Source: Symbiodinium natans
Taxonomy: Eukaryota > Sar > Dinophyceae > Suessiales > Symbiodiniaceae
NCBI GenBank assembly: GCA_905221605.1
Contig: CAJNDS010000001.1
Span: 218,525 to 282,524 of the forward strand
Length of the DNA: 64,000 nucleotides
Direction: 5' to 3'
Numbering within the stretch: position 1 is the stretch's first letter; every line of letters begins with the position of its first letter. The notes beneath the pieces were generated by a model that did no database searches, had not been told where the DNA came from, and was given only the letters and a program-made list of their open reading frames with translations. Positions 53,890 through 63,177 of this stretch are shown here, piece by piece. The position numbers were made by a program, and so were the translations under genes.

Positions 53890-54008
53890 GTTCCGTTGCC
53901 AGTGACTGCCTCAAATGTTAAGGGGGTTCCGCAACCGGATTGCGTGCATGCGTTTGATGCAAAGCACATGCGGGTGAACGTCCATGACCCTGGAAACATG
54001 AGCTGTGG
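53890..54008 (+). CDS. Predicted exon, 39 codons
   Basis: Acceptor AAAGACGCAG, reads VPLPVTASNVKGVPQPDC then V-H-A-F-D-A-K-H-M-R-V-N-V-H-D-P-G-N-M, donor GG|GTTTAGGG. Preceded by a TTTAGGG array as well. Confidence 0.55.
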
Positions 54009-54097
54009 GTTTAGGGTTTAGGGTTTAGGGTTTAGGGTTTAGGGTTTAGGGTTTCGGGTACCACCTTTGTGAAGAGGACAAGGGCACATGTTTTTTC

Positions 54098-54310
54098 ATG
54101 ATTGGGTTAAGCATGGAGCTCGCCAGATGCCACGGGCATTGCATGTCATGGTGCGTATGCGGACTTGGGGTCTTTGAAGCGTTGGGTTCAGTCCCGCTGC
54201 TTGGTGTCTACGTAAATCGGGTCTTCGTGCTGCAAGCTATCCCTCACGCATGTCAGCAGGAGCTGGAAGACTCTTTCTGTGGATCTTTTCGGACTCGCTC
54301 AGAGCTCCTC
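54098..54310 (+). CDS. Possible exon
   Basis: Open as LARCHGHCMSWCVCGLGV then hydrophobic, ending QELEDSFCGSFRTRSE before the CT microsatellite. No clear borders. Confidence 0.25.
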
Positions 54311-54532
54311 TCTCCCCCTCTCCCCCGCTCCCCCTCTCCCCCTCTCTCCCTCCCTCCCTTCTCTGTCTCCCTCTCTGTCTCACTCACCCATTCACTCACT
54401 CACTCTCTCTATCTCCCTCTCTCTCTCTCTCTCCCACTCACTCCCTCACTTTCTCCTTCTCCTTCTCCTTCTCCTTCTCCTTCTCCTTCTCCTTCTCCTT
54501 CTCCTTCTCCTTCTCCTTCTCCTCCTTCTCCT

Positions 54533-54575
<43 letters not shown>
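54296..54575 (+). repeat. CT-rich microsatellite (CCCTCT, CTCACT, TTCTCC, CTCTCT)
   Basis: The core 54449-54530 is a run of TTCTCC hexamers. All three + and two - frames stay open and are spurious. The tract could act as a strong pyrimidine tract for splicing. Confidence 0.9.
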
Positions 54576-54579
<4 letters not shown>

Positions 54580-54809
54580 CCCCTGACCTTCGTTTGCAAA
54601 AGGCATCTGCCTCGGCACCCTGCTTGGTCGCGGGGCCATTTTTGCGAGAGCGCTCAGACCTTACGGGATCCAAGATGCGATGCGAAAGTGTCAGGCATTT
54701 TTCATAATGTGCATCTACAGGGTTTAGGGTTTAGGATTTAGGGTTTCGGGTTTAAGGCTTAGGGTTTAGGGTTTAGGGTTCAGGCTTTAGGATGTTTCTC
54801 TCCGTTGAG

Positions 54810-54869
54810 GCCACCTTTCCAAAGCATGAGATGCGGTTGCATGCGAAGCTCGAAATTCAAGATTTCGGG
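54810..54869 (+). CDS. Predicted exon, 20 codons
   Basis: After CTCTCCGTTGAG, reads ATFPKHEMRLHAKLEIQD(FG), donor GG|GTACCC. A family D piece follows. Confidence 0.45.
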
Positions 54870-55316
54870 GTACCCGCCTTGGGGGGTTCCTAGAAAGGTT
54901 CTCTCACTTTGGGGTAGTTTAGGGGGACCCCCCCCCTAATTTGGGAAATGCCCATTTGGTGCATGTTGTTGCCATGAGTGGTTCGCTTCGGGCCGTGCCC
55001 GCGTGTTGCACAGTTAGCCTCGCTTTGAATGATTGAAGAATATACCTTCCGTCCAACGCCAACAGTGTCCCGATGATGCTGAACAAAGAATGGGGGTGGG
55101 GCTCTTAAAAAGACACCTGCCCCAAGAAGGCGTTTCACAGTTTGCAGAGCTCATCTGCATGGGCTCTGTTTCACAATATGCAGTGTGAATTTGAGGACCA
55201 CAGATTACGTAGTCCGTCGGCACACTTCAGAACAAAGTGCACAAGGTGCATGTACAAGGACCATTGATTGAACACCCTAAACCCTAAACCCTAAGCAATT
55301 TGGATTCGAAAGCGTA
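54870..55316. other. Intron-like stretch
   Basis: Family D-like sequence (CCCCCTAATTTGGGAAATGCC near 54940), a - strand frame (54890-55138) with no support, and three CCCTAAA units at 55273. Confidence 0.35.
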
Positions 55317-55357
55317 GTCAGACCTTGGGAGGTTGTCGGCATCCCAGCTCAAGATTA

Positions 55358-55496
55358 TACTTGGAGGTTCGGGGTACTTATTAGCCAAATAGAACTGTAC
55401 TCATACCCCACTCATCAGTCCCTTAAGGGGCCTAATATGGCTATAAGTACAGTGATAAAGTACAGTTGGTTAATAAGTACCATGAACCTCCGAGTA
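55358..55496 (+). mobile_element. MITE-like family A element, complete
   Basis: TACTTGGAGGTTCGGGGTAC ... GTACCATGAACCTCCGAGTA; arms of about 40 bp including ATTAGCCAAATAGAACTGTAC against GTACAGTTGGTTAATAAGTAC. An island before it (about 55317-55357) may be a short exon. Confidence 0.75.
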
Positions 55497-55562
55497 GTAT
55501 CAGTACAACGCACCGTAGCGCGAGGAGAGAGGCGTAGCCATATTCTTCTTCCGATTTTGCAG

Positions 55563-55606
55563 GGATGGTACTTCTGCCGGGTGGGCCGCCATGCAATGTG
55601 GTGAAC
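55563..55606 (+). CDS. Predicted short exon
   Basis: Acceptor TTCCGATTTTGCAG, reads MVLLPGGPPCNVVN, GC donor GCACCC; without splicing it would stop at CCC-TAA of the next repeat. Confidence 0.45.
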
Positions 55607-55732
55607 GCACCCAATCCCTAAACCCTAATCCCTAAACCCTAAGTGCGCGCCCTCAAGCCAGAAGCCCAACGCCCAAACCCCTAAATTCCCCTAAACAGAC
55701 TGAATGTTTTCGCCGCGCTCGTCACTCTGCAG

Positions 55733-55857
55733 CTACAGCTGGCATCCATAAAGCACACCCCCTATGCCATGCTCACGACTGCTGCGACGACACGGAGCAC
55801 ATGGTGCAAGAAGCAGCTATCCTCAAACCGTCCTACTGGCCGCAAGACCTCTTTGAA
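55733..55857 (+). CDS. Possible exon
   Basis: Acceptor GTCACTCTGCAG, reads LQLASIKHTPYAMLTTAA then T-T-R-S-T-W-C-K-K-Q-L, donor GTGACT (or TGA stop). Confidence 0.4.
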
Positions 55858-56948
55858 GTGACTCACAGCATCGCTTTTTCGCGTGCTTTGCCTTAGGGCA
55901 TGGATTCCAGTCACACCCTCATAAGCCTTAACCACAAGCAGTGCTGGCCTAGAGGTTAGTGCATGGTCTCACGCTCCTGGGCCGCCAGGGAGTTGGCCCC
56001 TTTGCTGTCTCCTGTTTCACTGGGACGCAGTCGCAGCGTCCCAGTGGCCGAAGGCAGGGATTTGAGTCGTTGAGGCCACAATTAGGGCTATTCTGTAACT
56101 AGGGTGCTTGGTAGCCCACTGGTACCCTTTGCCCCTTTTTTTTGGTTAAAATAGCCAGCCCCAAAAAGGGTGCCCTTATTATGACATGGTTGCTGGGTCT
56201 GATTCGTATGGTAATGTTAACGCGAGGCGACCCACCTCGTGCCGTTGGGCTTCCGCGCTTTGAGAGGCTTTGCCGTTTGAGAACCTCATGCCCCAAATGT
56301 GGGAGTGGCGAAACAAGCAAGGACAACTGGGCTTGGGGGGGGGGGGGGGGGCTTGGGCTTTGGGGGCGCGGGCGGTTTGGGGGAGGGGTTTGGGGGGCGG
56401 GGGGGGTCGAAGAGGTGGTTTGAGCCTGAATGCCCCTGGTCCTGATGCAACGTCGGCTCTCGGACACCTGGTACCTATATCCCCCTTGGGAATTAGTATT
56501 TTTTTTATATAAAGGTTCTAAGGGGAGTATAGGTACCATTCCAGGCAATAAAGAACCTGTCCTGGTTCTGTGGGGGTGGGGATTGCAGACACCCGCAGCC
56601 CGAGGCCTCGGCGGAGTTCTATGGTTCTTATCATGGTAACTTTTATGGTTAGCATTATTAGTTCATAATTTCATATTATGGTTACTATTATGGTTCACAA
56701 GGTCATATCATGGTTAGTATTATTATGGTTCATAAGTTCATTAATATTATGGTTACTATTATTATGGCTAATTTTTCGGTTGCTACTCAGGTTAGTATCA
56801 CGGTTGTTATGACTCCTGCACTTGTGCAGACCCCAGTGCTCCAGATACGTCGCAGCTGCCAGCCTGCGTCCATCTCCGTCTGCTTTGCGTGGTAGCTCCC
56901 AAGAAGAGGGTTTAGGGTTTAGGGTTTAGGGTACTAATTTTGTTGCAG
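55858..56948. other. Intron-like stretch with several elements
   Basis: A perfect hairpin at 56018-56046 (CACTGGGACGC, 7-nt loop, GCGTCCCAGTG); family G copy 56106-56200; G-rich 56330-56410; family F copy 56467-56540; degenerate TATGGTTA repeat 56620-56800; three TTTAGGG units near 56910. No firm exon. Confidence 0.5.
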
Positions 56949-57063
56949 GCATGGCGCTTGCAAGCTCTGCGACGACTGCCTATGACGAGCACAAAAGGAG
57001 GTGGGAAGCCGTTGCTGTCAATTCAGAGGTCACTCGTAGCCCTGCAAAGTGCAATCACCAGGG
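56949..57063 (+). CDS. Predicted exon
   Basis: Acceptor TTTGTTGCAG, reads MALASSATTAYDEHKRRW then E-A-V-A-V-N-S-E-V-T-R-S-P-A-K-C-N-H-Q. It ends in the start of a family C element (ACCAG|GGGCC), probably a GC donor. Confidence 0.45.
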
Positions 57064-57218
57064 GCCATTAGGCCCCACAATCCCCAGAATCAACCCTACA
57101 CAAGGCCTTTTTTCAGGGGTGATGGGGTACAAGTTAACCCTAAACCCTAAACCCTAAACCCTAAACCCTAAACCCTAAACCCTAAACCCTAAAGCGCGGT
57201 AGAATAGCCCGTCCTGGT
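57057..57218 (+). mobile_element. Family C element carrying a CCCTAAA array
   Basis: ACCAGGGGCCATTAGGCCCC at the left, AATAGCCCGTCCTGGT at the right (inverted ends), with about eight CCCTAAA units between 57136 and 57195. The array seems to have grown inside or been captured by the element. Confidence 0.65.
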
Positions 57219-57224
57219 AAAGAG

Positions 57225-57312
57225 TTCGACACGACTACGTACCAGGCGATCCTCGAGGACGCCCCAGAGCGACCCTCTGATCGCATCCACGCCCAAAGGC
57301 CGCTGATCGCTG
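57225..57312 (+). CDS. Predicted exon, 29 codons
   Basis: After CCTGGTAAAGAG, reads FDTTTYQAILEDAPERPS then D-R-I-H-A-Q-R-P-L-I-A, donor G|GTTTAGGG. A family C element before it and a TTTAGGG array after it. Confidence 0.55.
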
Positions 57313-57347
57313 GTTTAGGGTTTAGGGTTTAGGGTTTATGCAGATGT

Positions 57348-57453
57348 GGGGGGTTTACGAAAATAGGGGACCCTTAACACAGACCGCACAGAGTAGGATT
57401 CCCTAAGAGTAAGGAATTCAAGAAGGTACCCCCAATTATTTCCAAACTCCCAT
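57348..57453 (+). mobile_element. Family D element
   Basis: GGGGGGTTTACGAAAATAGG ... GGTACCCCCAATTATTTCC; follows three TTTAGGG units. Confidence 0.55.
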
Positions 57454-57562
57454 GTCATACTCTCAAGGCATGTACTGTCCCTTCCTGTTTCATGGCATGA
57501 GCGTGCCTAAGCTACATACTTGTACTAGTCGAGTGAGCCGTCTACACTCTTCGAAACGTCAG

Positions 57563-57626
57563 GCGCCGATGGTGAAGAGGGCGATGTCGAGCTCTCATTG
57601 AACATGAGAAAGCAGCAGCGCCCCCG
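57563..57626 (+). CDS. Predicted exon, acidic then basic
   Basis: Acceptor CGAAACGTCAG, reads ADGEEGDVELSLNMRKQQ(RP), donor G|GTGACA. Confidence 0.45.
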
Positions 57627-57637
57627 GTGACAGCATC

Positions 57638-57716
57638 AGGGTTTAGGGTTTAGGTTTTAGGGTTTAGGGTTTAGGGTTTAGGGTTCAGGGTTCAGGGTTT
57701 AGGGTTTAGGGTTTAG
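57638..57716 (+). repeat. Telomere-type array ending in a splice acceptor
   Basis: About ten TTTAGGG/TTCAGGG units; the last TTTAG joins exon 57717 directly. Confidence 0.9.
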
Positions 57717-57763
57717 GCGCATGAGTGGATCGCCCAAATTGCGCTCAGCCATCTGATCGGAAG
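57717..57763 (+). CDS. Predicted short exon
   Basis: Acceptor GGGTTTAG (repeat unit), reads AHEWIAQIALSHLIG, GC donor AAG|GCCGAT. Confidence 0.45.
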
Positions 57764-58023
57764 GCCGATAGGGGCTTGACAAGGAGGTTTCCGAACAAAT
57801 TAGGGAAAGGGGGTTTATACCATATTAGAGTGTAGAAGGCCCTATGTTGCACAAGTACCCAAACCAGCGATGGGACCCATTGCGGGCTTTTTGGGTTCAG
57901 AGAGTGTTGTAAGAACCATTCGAAGCCCGCCATGAGAGGGTTGTTCTAAACCCCCCGCTCTTGACGTAGTACTACAGACGCGATTTATTCATAAGACCAC
58001 TCTTGTAAAAGCCTTCCAAACAT

Positions 58024-58200
58024 GGTGTGCGCGCAAGAACGCGCAAGGGCGGGCGCAAGTGCGCGCAGGGGGCATATTTAATATATCAATACAAATACAA
58101 AGCCATCTACATGAGAACATTTTGTAACATAGGATATTATGCAAAAACTGGTGTGCGCGCAAGAAGTGCGCAAGCGCGCGCAAGGGCGGGCGCAAGGGGT
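58024..58200 (+). repeat. Paired direct repeat of a GCGCGCAAG-rich segment
   Basis: GTGTGCGCGCAAGAACGCGC (58024) returns as GTGTGCGCGCAAGAAGTGCG (58151), each about 45 bp with GGGCGGGCGCAAG, separated by 80 bp of AT-rich DNA. The frames here are artefacts. Confidence 0.75.
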
Positions 58201-58204
58201 ATTT

Positions 58205-59159
58205 TTACGTAACTCGTATGAACAAGAATATCGGTCAATGAGACTCTAAACAACTAAACTCAAAGCCCCTACACCCGAAACAGTTGTAAAGTCTAAACAA
58301 GCCAAACCCACAACCCTAAACCCCTTTCCCTCGGTCCTTTCGGCCTTTGGGGGTGAGGGTTGTTGCTTAGTTTCTGGGTTTTCAGGCTGGGTTTAGGCTT
58401 GTTTTTTAATGTTTAGGGTTTAGCGTTCAGGGTTTGAGGGTCAATTAGAGCTGTTTTGGGTTTAGATTGAAGTTGTTGCTGCAGGCGTTGGGCTTTGAAC
58501 AAGGGTGACAAGCCCATGTAGAGTTTCGGGGCTGTTTCCTGGCAGCCCGTTTGAGGGCTCTTGTAAATGTTCATGTTTGCTGGATGAGAGTCCGCAGGCT
58601 GTAGGATTTTGGACGTAGGAGTTGGGTTCAGCCGTTCGCAGGGTATGAGGTGCTGGAGGTTTAGGATTGCGGAGGGGCCTACAGTCTAAACCCTAACCTC
58701 TGGATCCAATTTCCCCCCCGCGAACCAACATGCTGAGTGCCGCCCGTGATCTCAAACTGCCAGACTGTCCGTCTAAAACCCCAAACCTCAAATGCTGAAC
58801 CTCGAGCCCAAAACCCTAAGTCCCTGAATCGAAAGGGGGGGAGCCTTCTGCATCTTGGGGGGACGTGCTGATGTTCATGATGTGACCTCCCTTGACCCGC
58901 TGACAAGCTCTGCCCACCAAGGTTTGCGCAACAACATGACAAGAAAGGGGTCACCTACGAGGCCGCTCCTGCCCTTGTGCTCAAAAGGAAAGTCCCCGGA
59001 AGTGACGGGTGTTCGGCTAGTGACCCTTCTCCGGGCAAAAGCCCGCATGCCTTCGAGTGTACCGAGGCCCTAGCCTTAGAACGGACCCTAAACCCTAAAA
59101 GCCACTAAAACAAGGCCCTCACCAGAACGACTGCTGGGGTCGTCCTAAACTTTCCTAAG
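58205..59159. other. Intron-like stretch
   Basis: Scattered CCCTAAA and TTTAGGG-like words. A + frame at 58900-59070 (DPLTSSAHQGLRNNMTRK, K-G-S-P-T-R-P-L-L-P) may be an exon; a 19-bp island at 58486 (ALGFEQ) is too short to judge. Confidence 0.35.
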
Positions 59160-59310
59160 TCAACTGCATCTTTGACTTTGAATCTTGCAAAGCTCGACCT
59201 ACTGTACCAAGGTCGAACCAGGCAGCCGACTGCCTTAGATCAACATTCCAATCCATTGAAGAACATTGTTGGGGCATTGTTTCGAAAATGTGATGGATAT
59301 GTGGCGCGGG
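59160..59310 (+). CDS. Predicted exon, 50 codons
   Basis: Acceptor AACTTTCCTAAG, reads STASLTLNLAKLDLLYQG then R-T-R-Q-P-T-A-L-D-Q-H and NIVGALFRKCDGYVAR, donor G|GTGGGT. One of the longest exons of the right part. Confidence 0.5.
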
Positions 59311-59460
59311 GTGGGTGTGGGTTCTTTAGGGGTTGTTCTTTAGGGGTTATTTAGGGGCTACATAGGTAACAGACAAGATGAAGGGTCCCTTCTAGGGGTC
59401 CTCCGTATAGCCCTTAAATGTGTGCTTGGATGCACATGTTCAGTCTTTCACCCTTCGCAG

Positions 59461-59525
59461 GGCGGTTATCGAGCTCGAAGTCGAATTCTGGACGATTCCT
59501 CAGAGGACAACGAGTTTCGTACAGG
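59461..59525 (+). CDS. Predicted exon, acidic
   Basis: Acceptor CACCCTTCGCAG, reads GGYRARSRILDDSSEDNE(FRT), donor G|GTTTAGGG. Confidence 0.55.
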
Positions 59526-59914
59526 GTTTAGGGTTTAGGGTTTAGGGTTTAGAGTTTAGGGTTTCGGGTTTAGGGTTTAGGGCTAGGGTTTAGGGTTCAC
59601 TGCGACGATGTGTAGATGTGCTGTGCTGACAGGTCTTGGCAAAAATCCCGGACAAGTTGTAGACCATGAGCCGGAGAAATGCGCCTTTAGTGCAGTAGAA
59701 TGTGGTGCAAAAAAGTAGGATACCTGATGGAGTCCAGTATAAAACCCTAGTGTTTGAGCCCACATTCAGAATGAACTTCATGTGCCACGAGCCCTTCGCA
59801 GGATGAAGAGGACAGGACACCCAGGCTCGTTTAGGGTTTAGGGTTTAGGGTTTGGCCATTTGGGTTTAGGGTTTAGGGTTTAGAGTTTAGGCTTGTTTGG
59901 TGTATGGAATGCAG

Positions 59915-59968
59915 GCGACGGCCGGAAGTAATCGATTCTGATGCTGGGCCCTGTTCCCTCGATCCCCA
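59915..59968 (+). CDS. Predicted exon
   Basis: Acceptor GTATGGAATGCAG, reads RRPEVIDSDAGPCSLDP, GC donor GCCCCAACCCC. Confidence 0.45.
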
Positions 59969-60062
59969 GCCCCAACCCCTAAACCCAAAATGCAGGGTTT
60001 AGGGTTTAGGGTTCAGGGTTTAGGGCTTAGGGTTTAGGGCATTCTCATGACATTCTGCGCAG

Positions 60063-60138
60063 GGCCTACGACCTGGCCCTCTACGACTCTGACTCGGGAT
60101 TGCAGCACACACCTCCATCTGGAGCACTGCCTGCATGA
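60063..60138 (+). CDS. Predicted exon (may be terminal)
   Basis: Acceptor CATTCTGCGCAG, reads AYDLALYDSDSGLQHTPP then S-G-A-L-P-A and TGA. Confidence 0.45.
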
Positions 60139-60205
60139 AGTCAGCACTCACGGGAGTCAGACTCGTACCTTTCAGGTGGTACCCCTACAGTTCCCCTTAA
60201 GATAC

Positions 60206-60420
60206 TCTGAATGCGGCCCTTATATCCCCTTAGGGATCCTTAAAAAGGAAGCCCCGAAGCCTAAGCCTTAAGGGTACAACCTTTATATTCCCTTTAAAGG
60301 ATCTTTAAAAATGGAAGCCCCGAAGCCGAAGCCTTAAGGGTACAACCTTTATGTCCCCTTTAAAGGATCCTTAAAAAGGAGCCCCGAAGCCCAAGGGCAC
60401 AACCTTTAGGGTCCAAGGTA
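60206..60420 (+). repeat. Tandem repeat, about 72-76 bp, three copies
   Basis: CTTTAAAGGATCYTTAAAAA, GGAAGCCCCGAAGCC and TTAAGGGTACAACCTTTATR repeat three times with small deletions in the last copy. Confidence 0.85.
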
Positions 60421-60455
60421 GAACCCCTAGAATGCACGGGCCCAAGTCGTCCAAG

Positions 60456-60521
60456 ATAGGCAGTCTGTGGCCGGGGGGACTTCGTGGAGCAGATTTCCAG
60501 TAGCTGTTCCCAGAAAGCCCG
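60456..60521 (+). CDS. Predicted exon
   Basis: After AAGTCGTCCAAG, reads RQSVAGGTSWSRFPVAVP(RKP), donor G|GTACCC. Confidence 0.45.
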
Positions 60522-60536
60522 GTACCCCTTGTTACC

Positions 60537-60566
60537 CCCTAAACCCTAAACCCGAAACCCGAAACC

Positions 60567-60626
<60 letters not shown>

Positions 60627-60650
60627 ACTAAACCCTAAACCCTATTCCTT
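60537..60650 (-). repeat. Variant array CCCTCAA, about 10 units, between CCCTAAA/CCCGAAA ends
   Basis: CCCTAAACCCGAAACCC turns into uniform CCCTCAA units (60563-60628) and back to CCCTAAA. Confidence 0.95.
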
Positions 60651-60741
60651 ATTTCGGGGCCTGAGCTTCCTTCGGCAATGAGAACCGAGTTCTGAACTCT
60701 TCAGAAGCAGTGTGCTGTAACCTGACACCCGAACTGCACAG

Positions 60742-60777
60742 TGCCCAAGTCTTTGAATTGACTCTCCAATCCCTCAG
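60742..60777 (+). CDS. Possible short exon
   Basis: Acceptor GAACTGCACAG, reads AQVFELTLQSL, donor CAG|GTAAAC. Confidence 0.4.
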
Positions 60778-60868
60778 GTAAACCCTAAACCCCCCCAAGC
60801 CCTAAACCCTAAACCTAGTAGTCCTCAGACTCTTGCCTGCATCATCAAGGAACCCTGTCGTCATGCAG

Positions 60869-60912
60869 GTGGGCTATCAGGACTCGGGGTCTGGGTTTTT
60901 GGAGGGGCTGGG
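60869..60912 (+). CDS. Possible short exon
   Basis: Acceptor TCGTCATGCAG, reads VGYQDSGSGFLEGL, donor GG|GTTCTA or a stop soon after. Confidence 0.35.
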
Positions 60913-60968
60913 GTTCTAAGGAGTCTTCCGCGATGGGCGTAGCAGTAGCATGCTGGAACTTCTTGCAG

Positions 60969-60999
60969 AGCCGTGATCTGGCGAACTGCCTGATCCAGG
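60969..60999 (+). CDS. Possible short exon
   Basis: Acceptor ACTTCTTGCAG, reads SRDLANCLIQ, donor G|GTTTAGGG. Confidence 0.4.
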
Positions 61000-61336
61000 G
61001 TTTAGGGTTTAGGGTTTAGGATTTAGGATTTAGGGTTTAGGGTTTAGCGTTTAGGGTTTAGGGAGAGCAGCAAGACACATGACTAAGATTTTGGCTTGGT
61101 TTGGCTGCGCCAGCTGTGGCAGGACTCTGATCTCTAGGCTAGTTGCAGGTAGCCGGCCAACCTGTACAGGGCTTGTGCCATTCCTGAGACACTTGTGCCT
61201 CCTTGCCTCCCGTCTGGTACGACTGGGTGCCGCAGGCTCAAAGGCGAACTGCCTTACTTATGACATGGAACAAATGTGGGCCAGTAGATGCGTGTGAACT
61301 TCAGAGCTAGTCTACGAAGAACCTGATATCTTGCAG

Positions 61337-61426
61337 TGGGCTTCCAAATCCTTGGCGTGGTTGTGGAGCAATGAAGGGATCTGCTGCCGTCCTCATTTGC
61401 GCAGCTGTGCCCAGGATGCGTTATAG
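61337..61426 (+). CDS. Possible exon
   Basis: Acceptor GATATCTTGCAG, reads WASKSLAWLWSNEGICCR then P-H-L-R-S-C-A-Q-D-A-L and TAG. A frame upstream (61079-61297) is Cys/Arg-rich and uncertain. Confidence 0.35.
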   Translation, partial: WASKSLAWLWSNEGICCRPHLRSCAQDAL

Positions 61427-61499
61427 TTGTGCTGGGCTCTGGAGCCCTACCTCTTGGCTGCGGTTCAGTTTATCACTGCTACTAGTGCTGCTACTGCTT

Positions 61500-62130
<631 letters not shown>

Positions 62131-62166
62131 TATTCTTCTCAGCTTTGCTATTTTTTGGTCGCCCAG

Positions 62167-62251
62167 GTGTTGAGCACTTCCCTCACGGTCGCCGATGCGA
62201 CTTGGCTATGTTCTGCCCCTGAAATTCTCAGACTTCTCCGCGGGATTCAGG
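62167..62251 (+). CDS. Predicted exon, 28 codons
   Basis: Acceptor TTTTTTGGTCGCCCAG right after the microsatellite, reads VLSTSLTVADATWLCSAP then E-I-L-R-L-L-R-G-I-Q, GC donor GCTTAGGG. Confidence 0.45.
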
Positions 62252-62290
62252 GCTTAGGGTTTAGAGTATCGCGAAGTTTGGGGTGGACAG

Positions 62291-62445
62291 CTGCAGCTTG
62301 CTGTCGAGTGCTTTGAGGCGGCTTTACCTGATCTACTGTATCCTGCTCCCAGCCGTCTCCCGCAGGACTTTTTGCAGGCGAGGGGGACTCCACATTCATT
62401 TCGTGACGCTTGCCGGCATTCCTCTACTTTGCTCTGCTGCTCCAG
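62291..62445 (+). CDS. Predicted exon, 51 codons
   Basis: Acceptor GGGGTGGACAG, reads LQLAVECFEAALPDLLYP then A-P-S-R-L-P-Q-D-F-L-Q-A-R-G and SFRDACRHSSTLLCCS, donor CAG|GTACTT. Confidence 0.5.
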
Positions 62446-62548
62446 GTACTTAACATAAGTCAGGCTACTTCCTGCATACTAGACAGCGGAAAGAGATTGG
62501 ATTCGAAGTTCTGAAGTTTGTGCACTTCGTTTGGATATTCCGAGGCAG

Positions 62549-62612
62549 AAGTGGAAGCATCTCTCGAGCAATTGAGGAGGATGCTGGACGAGGCGATTTC
62601 CCCACCACCCTA
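62549..62612 (+). CDS. Predicted exon
   Basis: Acceptor TTCCGAGGCAG, reads VEASLEQLRRMLDEAISP(PPY), GC donor GCCCCAACA. Confidence 0.45.
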
Positions 62613-62720
62613 CGCCCCAACATCCTATAGGGCCTATAGGGCTTAAGGTCTTAAATCCCCATAATCATACACCCCAAAAAACAAACTAGTAACGCGAGCT
62701 TTGCTTGATCCGCTTTGAAG

Positions 62721-62800
62721 GTGGATGTTTCGCATTTGCGCAGGAGAGACACCCTCAGTATCCTGCAGATGTCGCGCATACCTACGAGGACATGCTTCCG
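62721..62800 (+). CDS. Predicted exon, basic
   Basis: Acceptor CCGCTTTGAAG, reads VDVSHLRRRDTLSILQMS then R-I-P-T-R-T-C-F, donor G|GTTTAAGG. Confidence 0.5.
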
Positions 62801-62938
62801 GTTTAAGGCTTCAGGCTTGCGAGCTCCTTTTTTGAGGTGCTGGAGCCACCAAGTCCTCAGTTTCCCTAAACCCTACGCCCTGACACCCGCAACCTCAAGC
62901 ACGCCTCCCAACCTCAAATCCATGAAGCCGATTCACAG

Positions 62939-62995
62939 CTTGCGCCTCCACGACCATCGCCTCATTTTCCCGGAAGCTCGCGCAGACCCAATCTT
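62939..62995 (+). CDS. Possible exon
   Basis: Acceptor GCCGATTCACAG, reads LRLHDHRLIFPEARADPI; it stops at CCC-TAA of the following repeat unless spliced. Confidence 0.35.
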
Positions 62996-63116
62996 ACCCT
63001 AAAGCCCTAAACCCTTGACCCTGAACCCTAAACCCTAAACCCTAAACCCTAAACCCTAAACCCCAATGCCTAAAGAAGCTCCCAACGCCCCCAAGCCTGC
63101 CTTGACGGCTCCACAG

Positions 63117-63177
63117 CCGGTTTGCGGAAGGACAAGTACCTGCTGGGCCCTCAGTCTCCTAAAACTCTCTGCAAAGG
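63117..63177 (+). CDS. Predicted exon
   Basis: Acceptor CGGCTCCACAG, reads GLRKDKYLLGPQSPKTLC, donor G|GTTTAGGG. Confidence 0.45.

Noticed and set aside
54098-54741. S/P/L/F-rich ORFs and R/E-rich ORFs of 140-163 codons
   Set aside because: Products of the CT microsatellite; only the 5' part of 54098-54310 may be coding.
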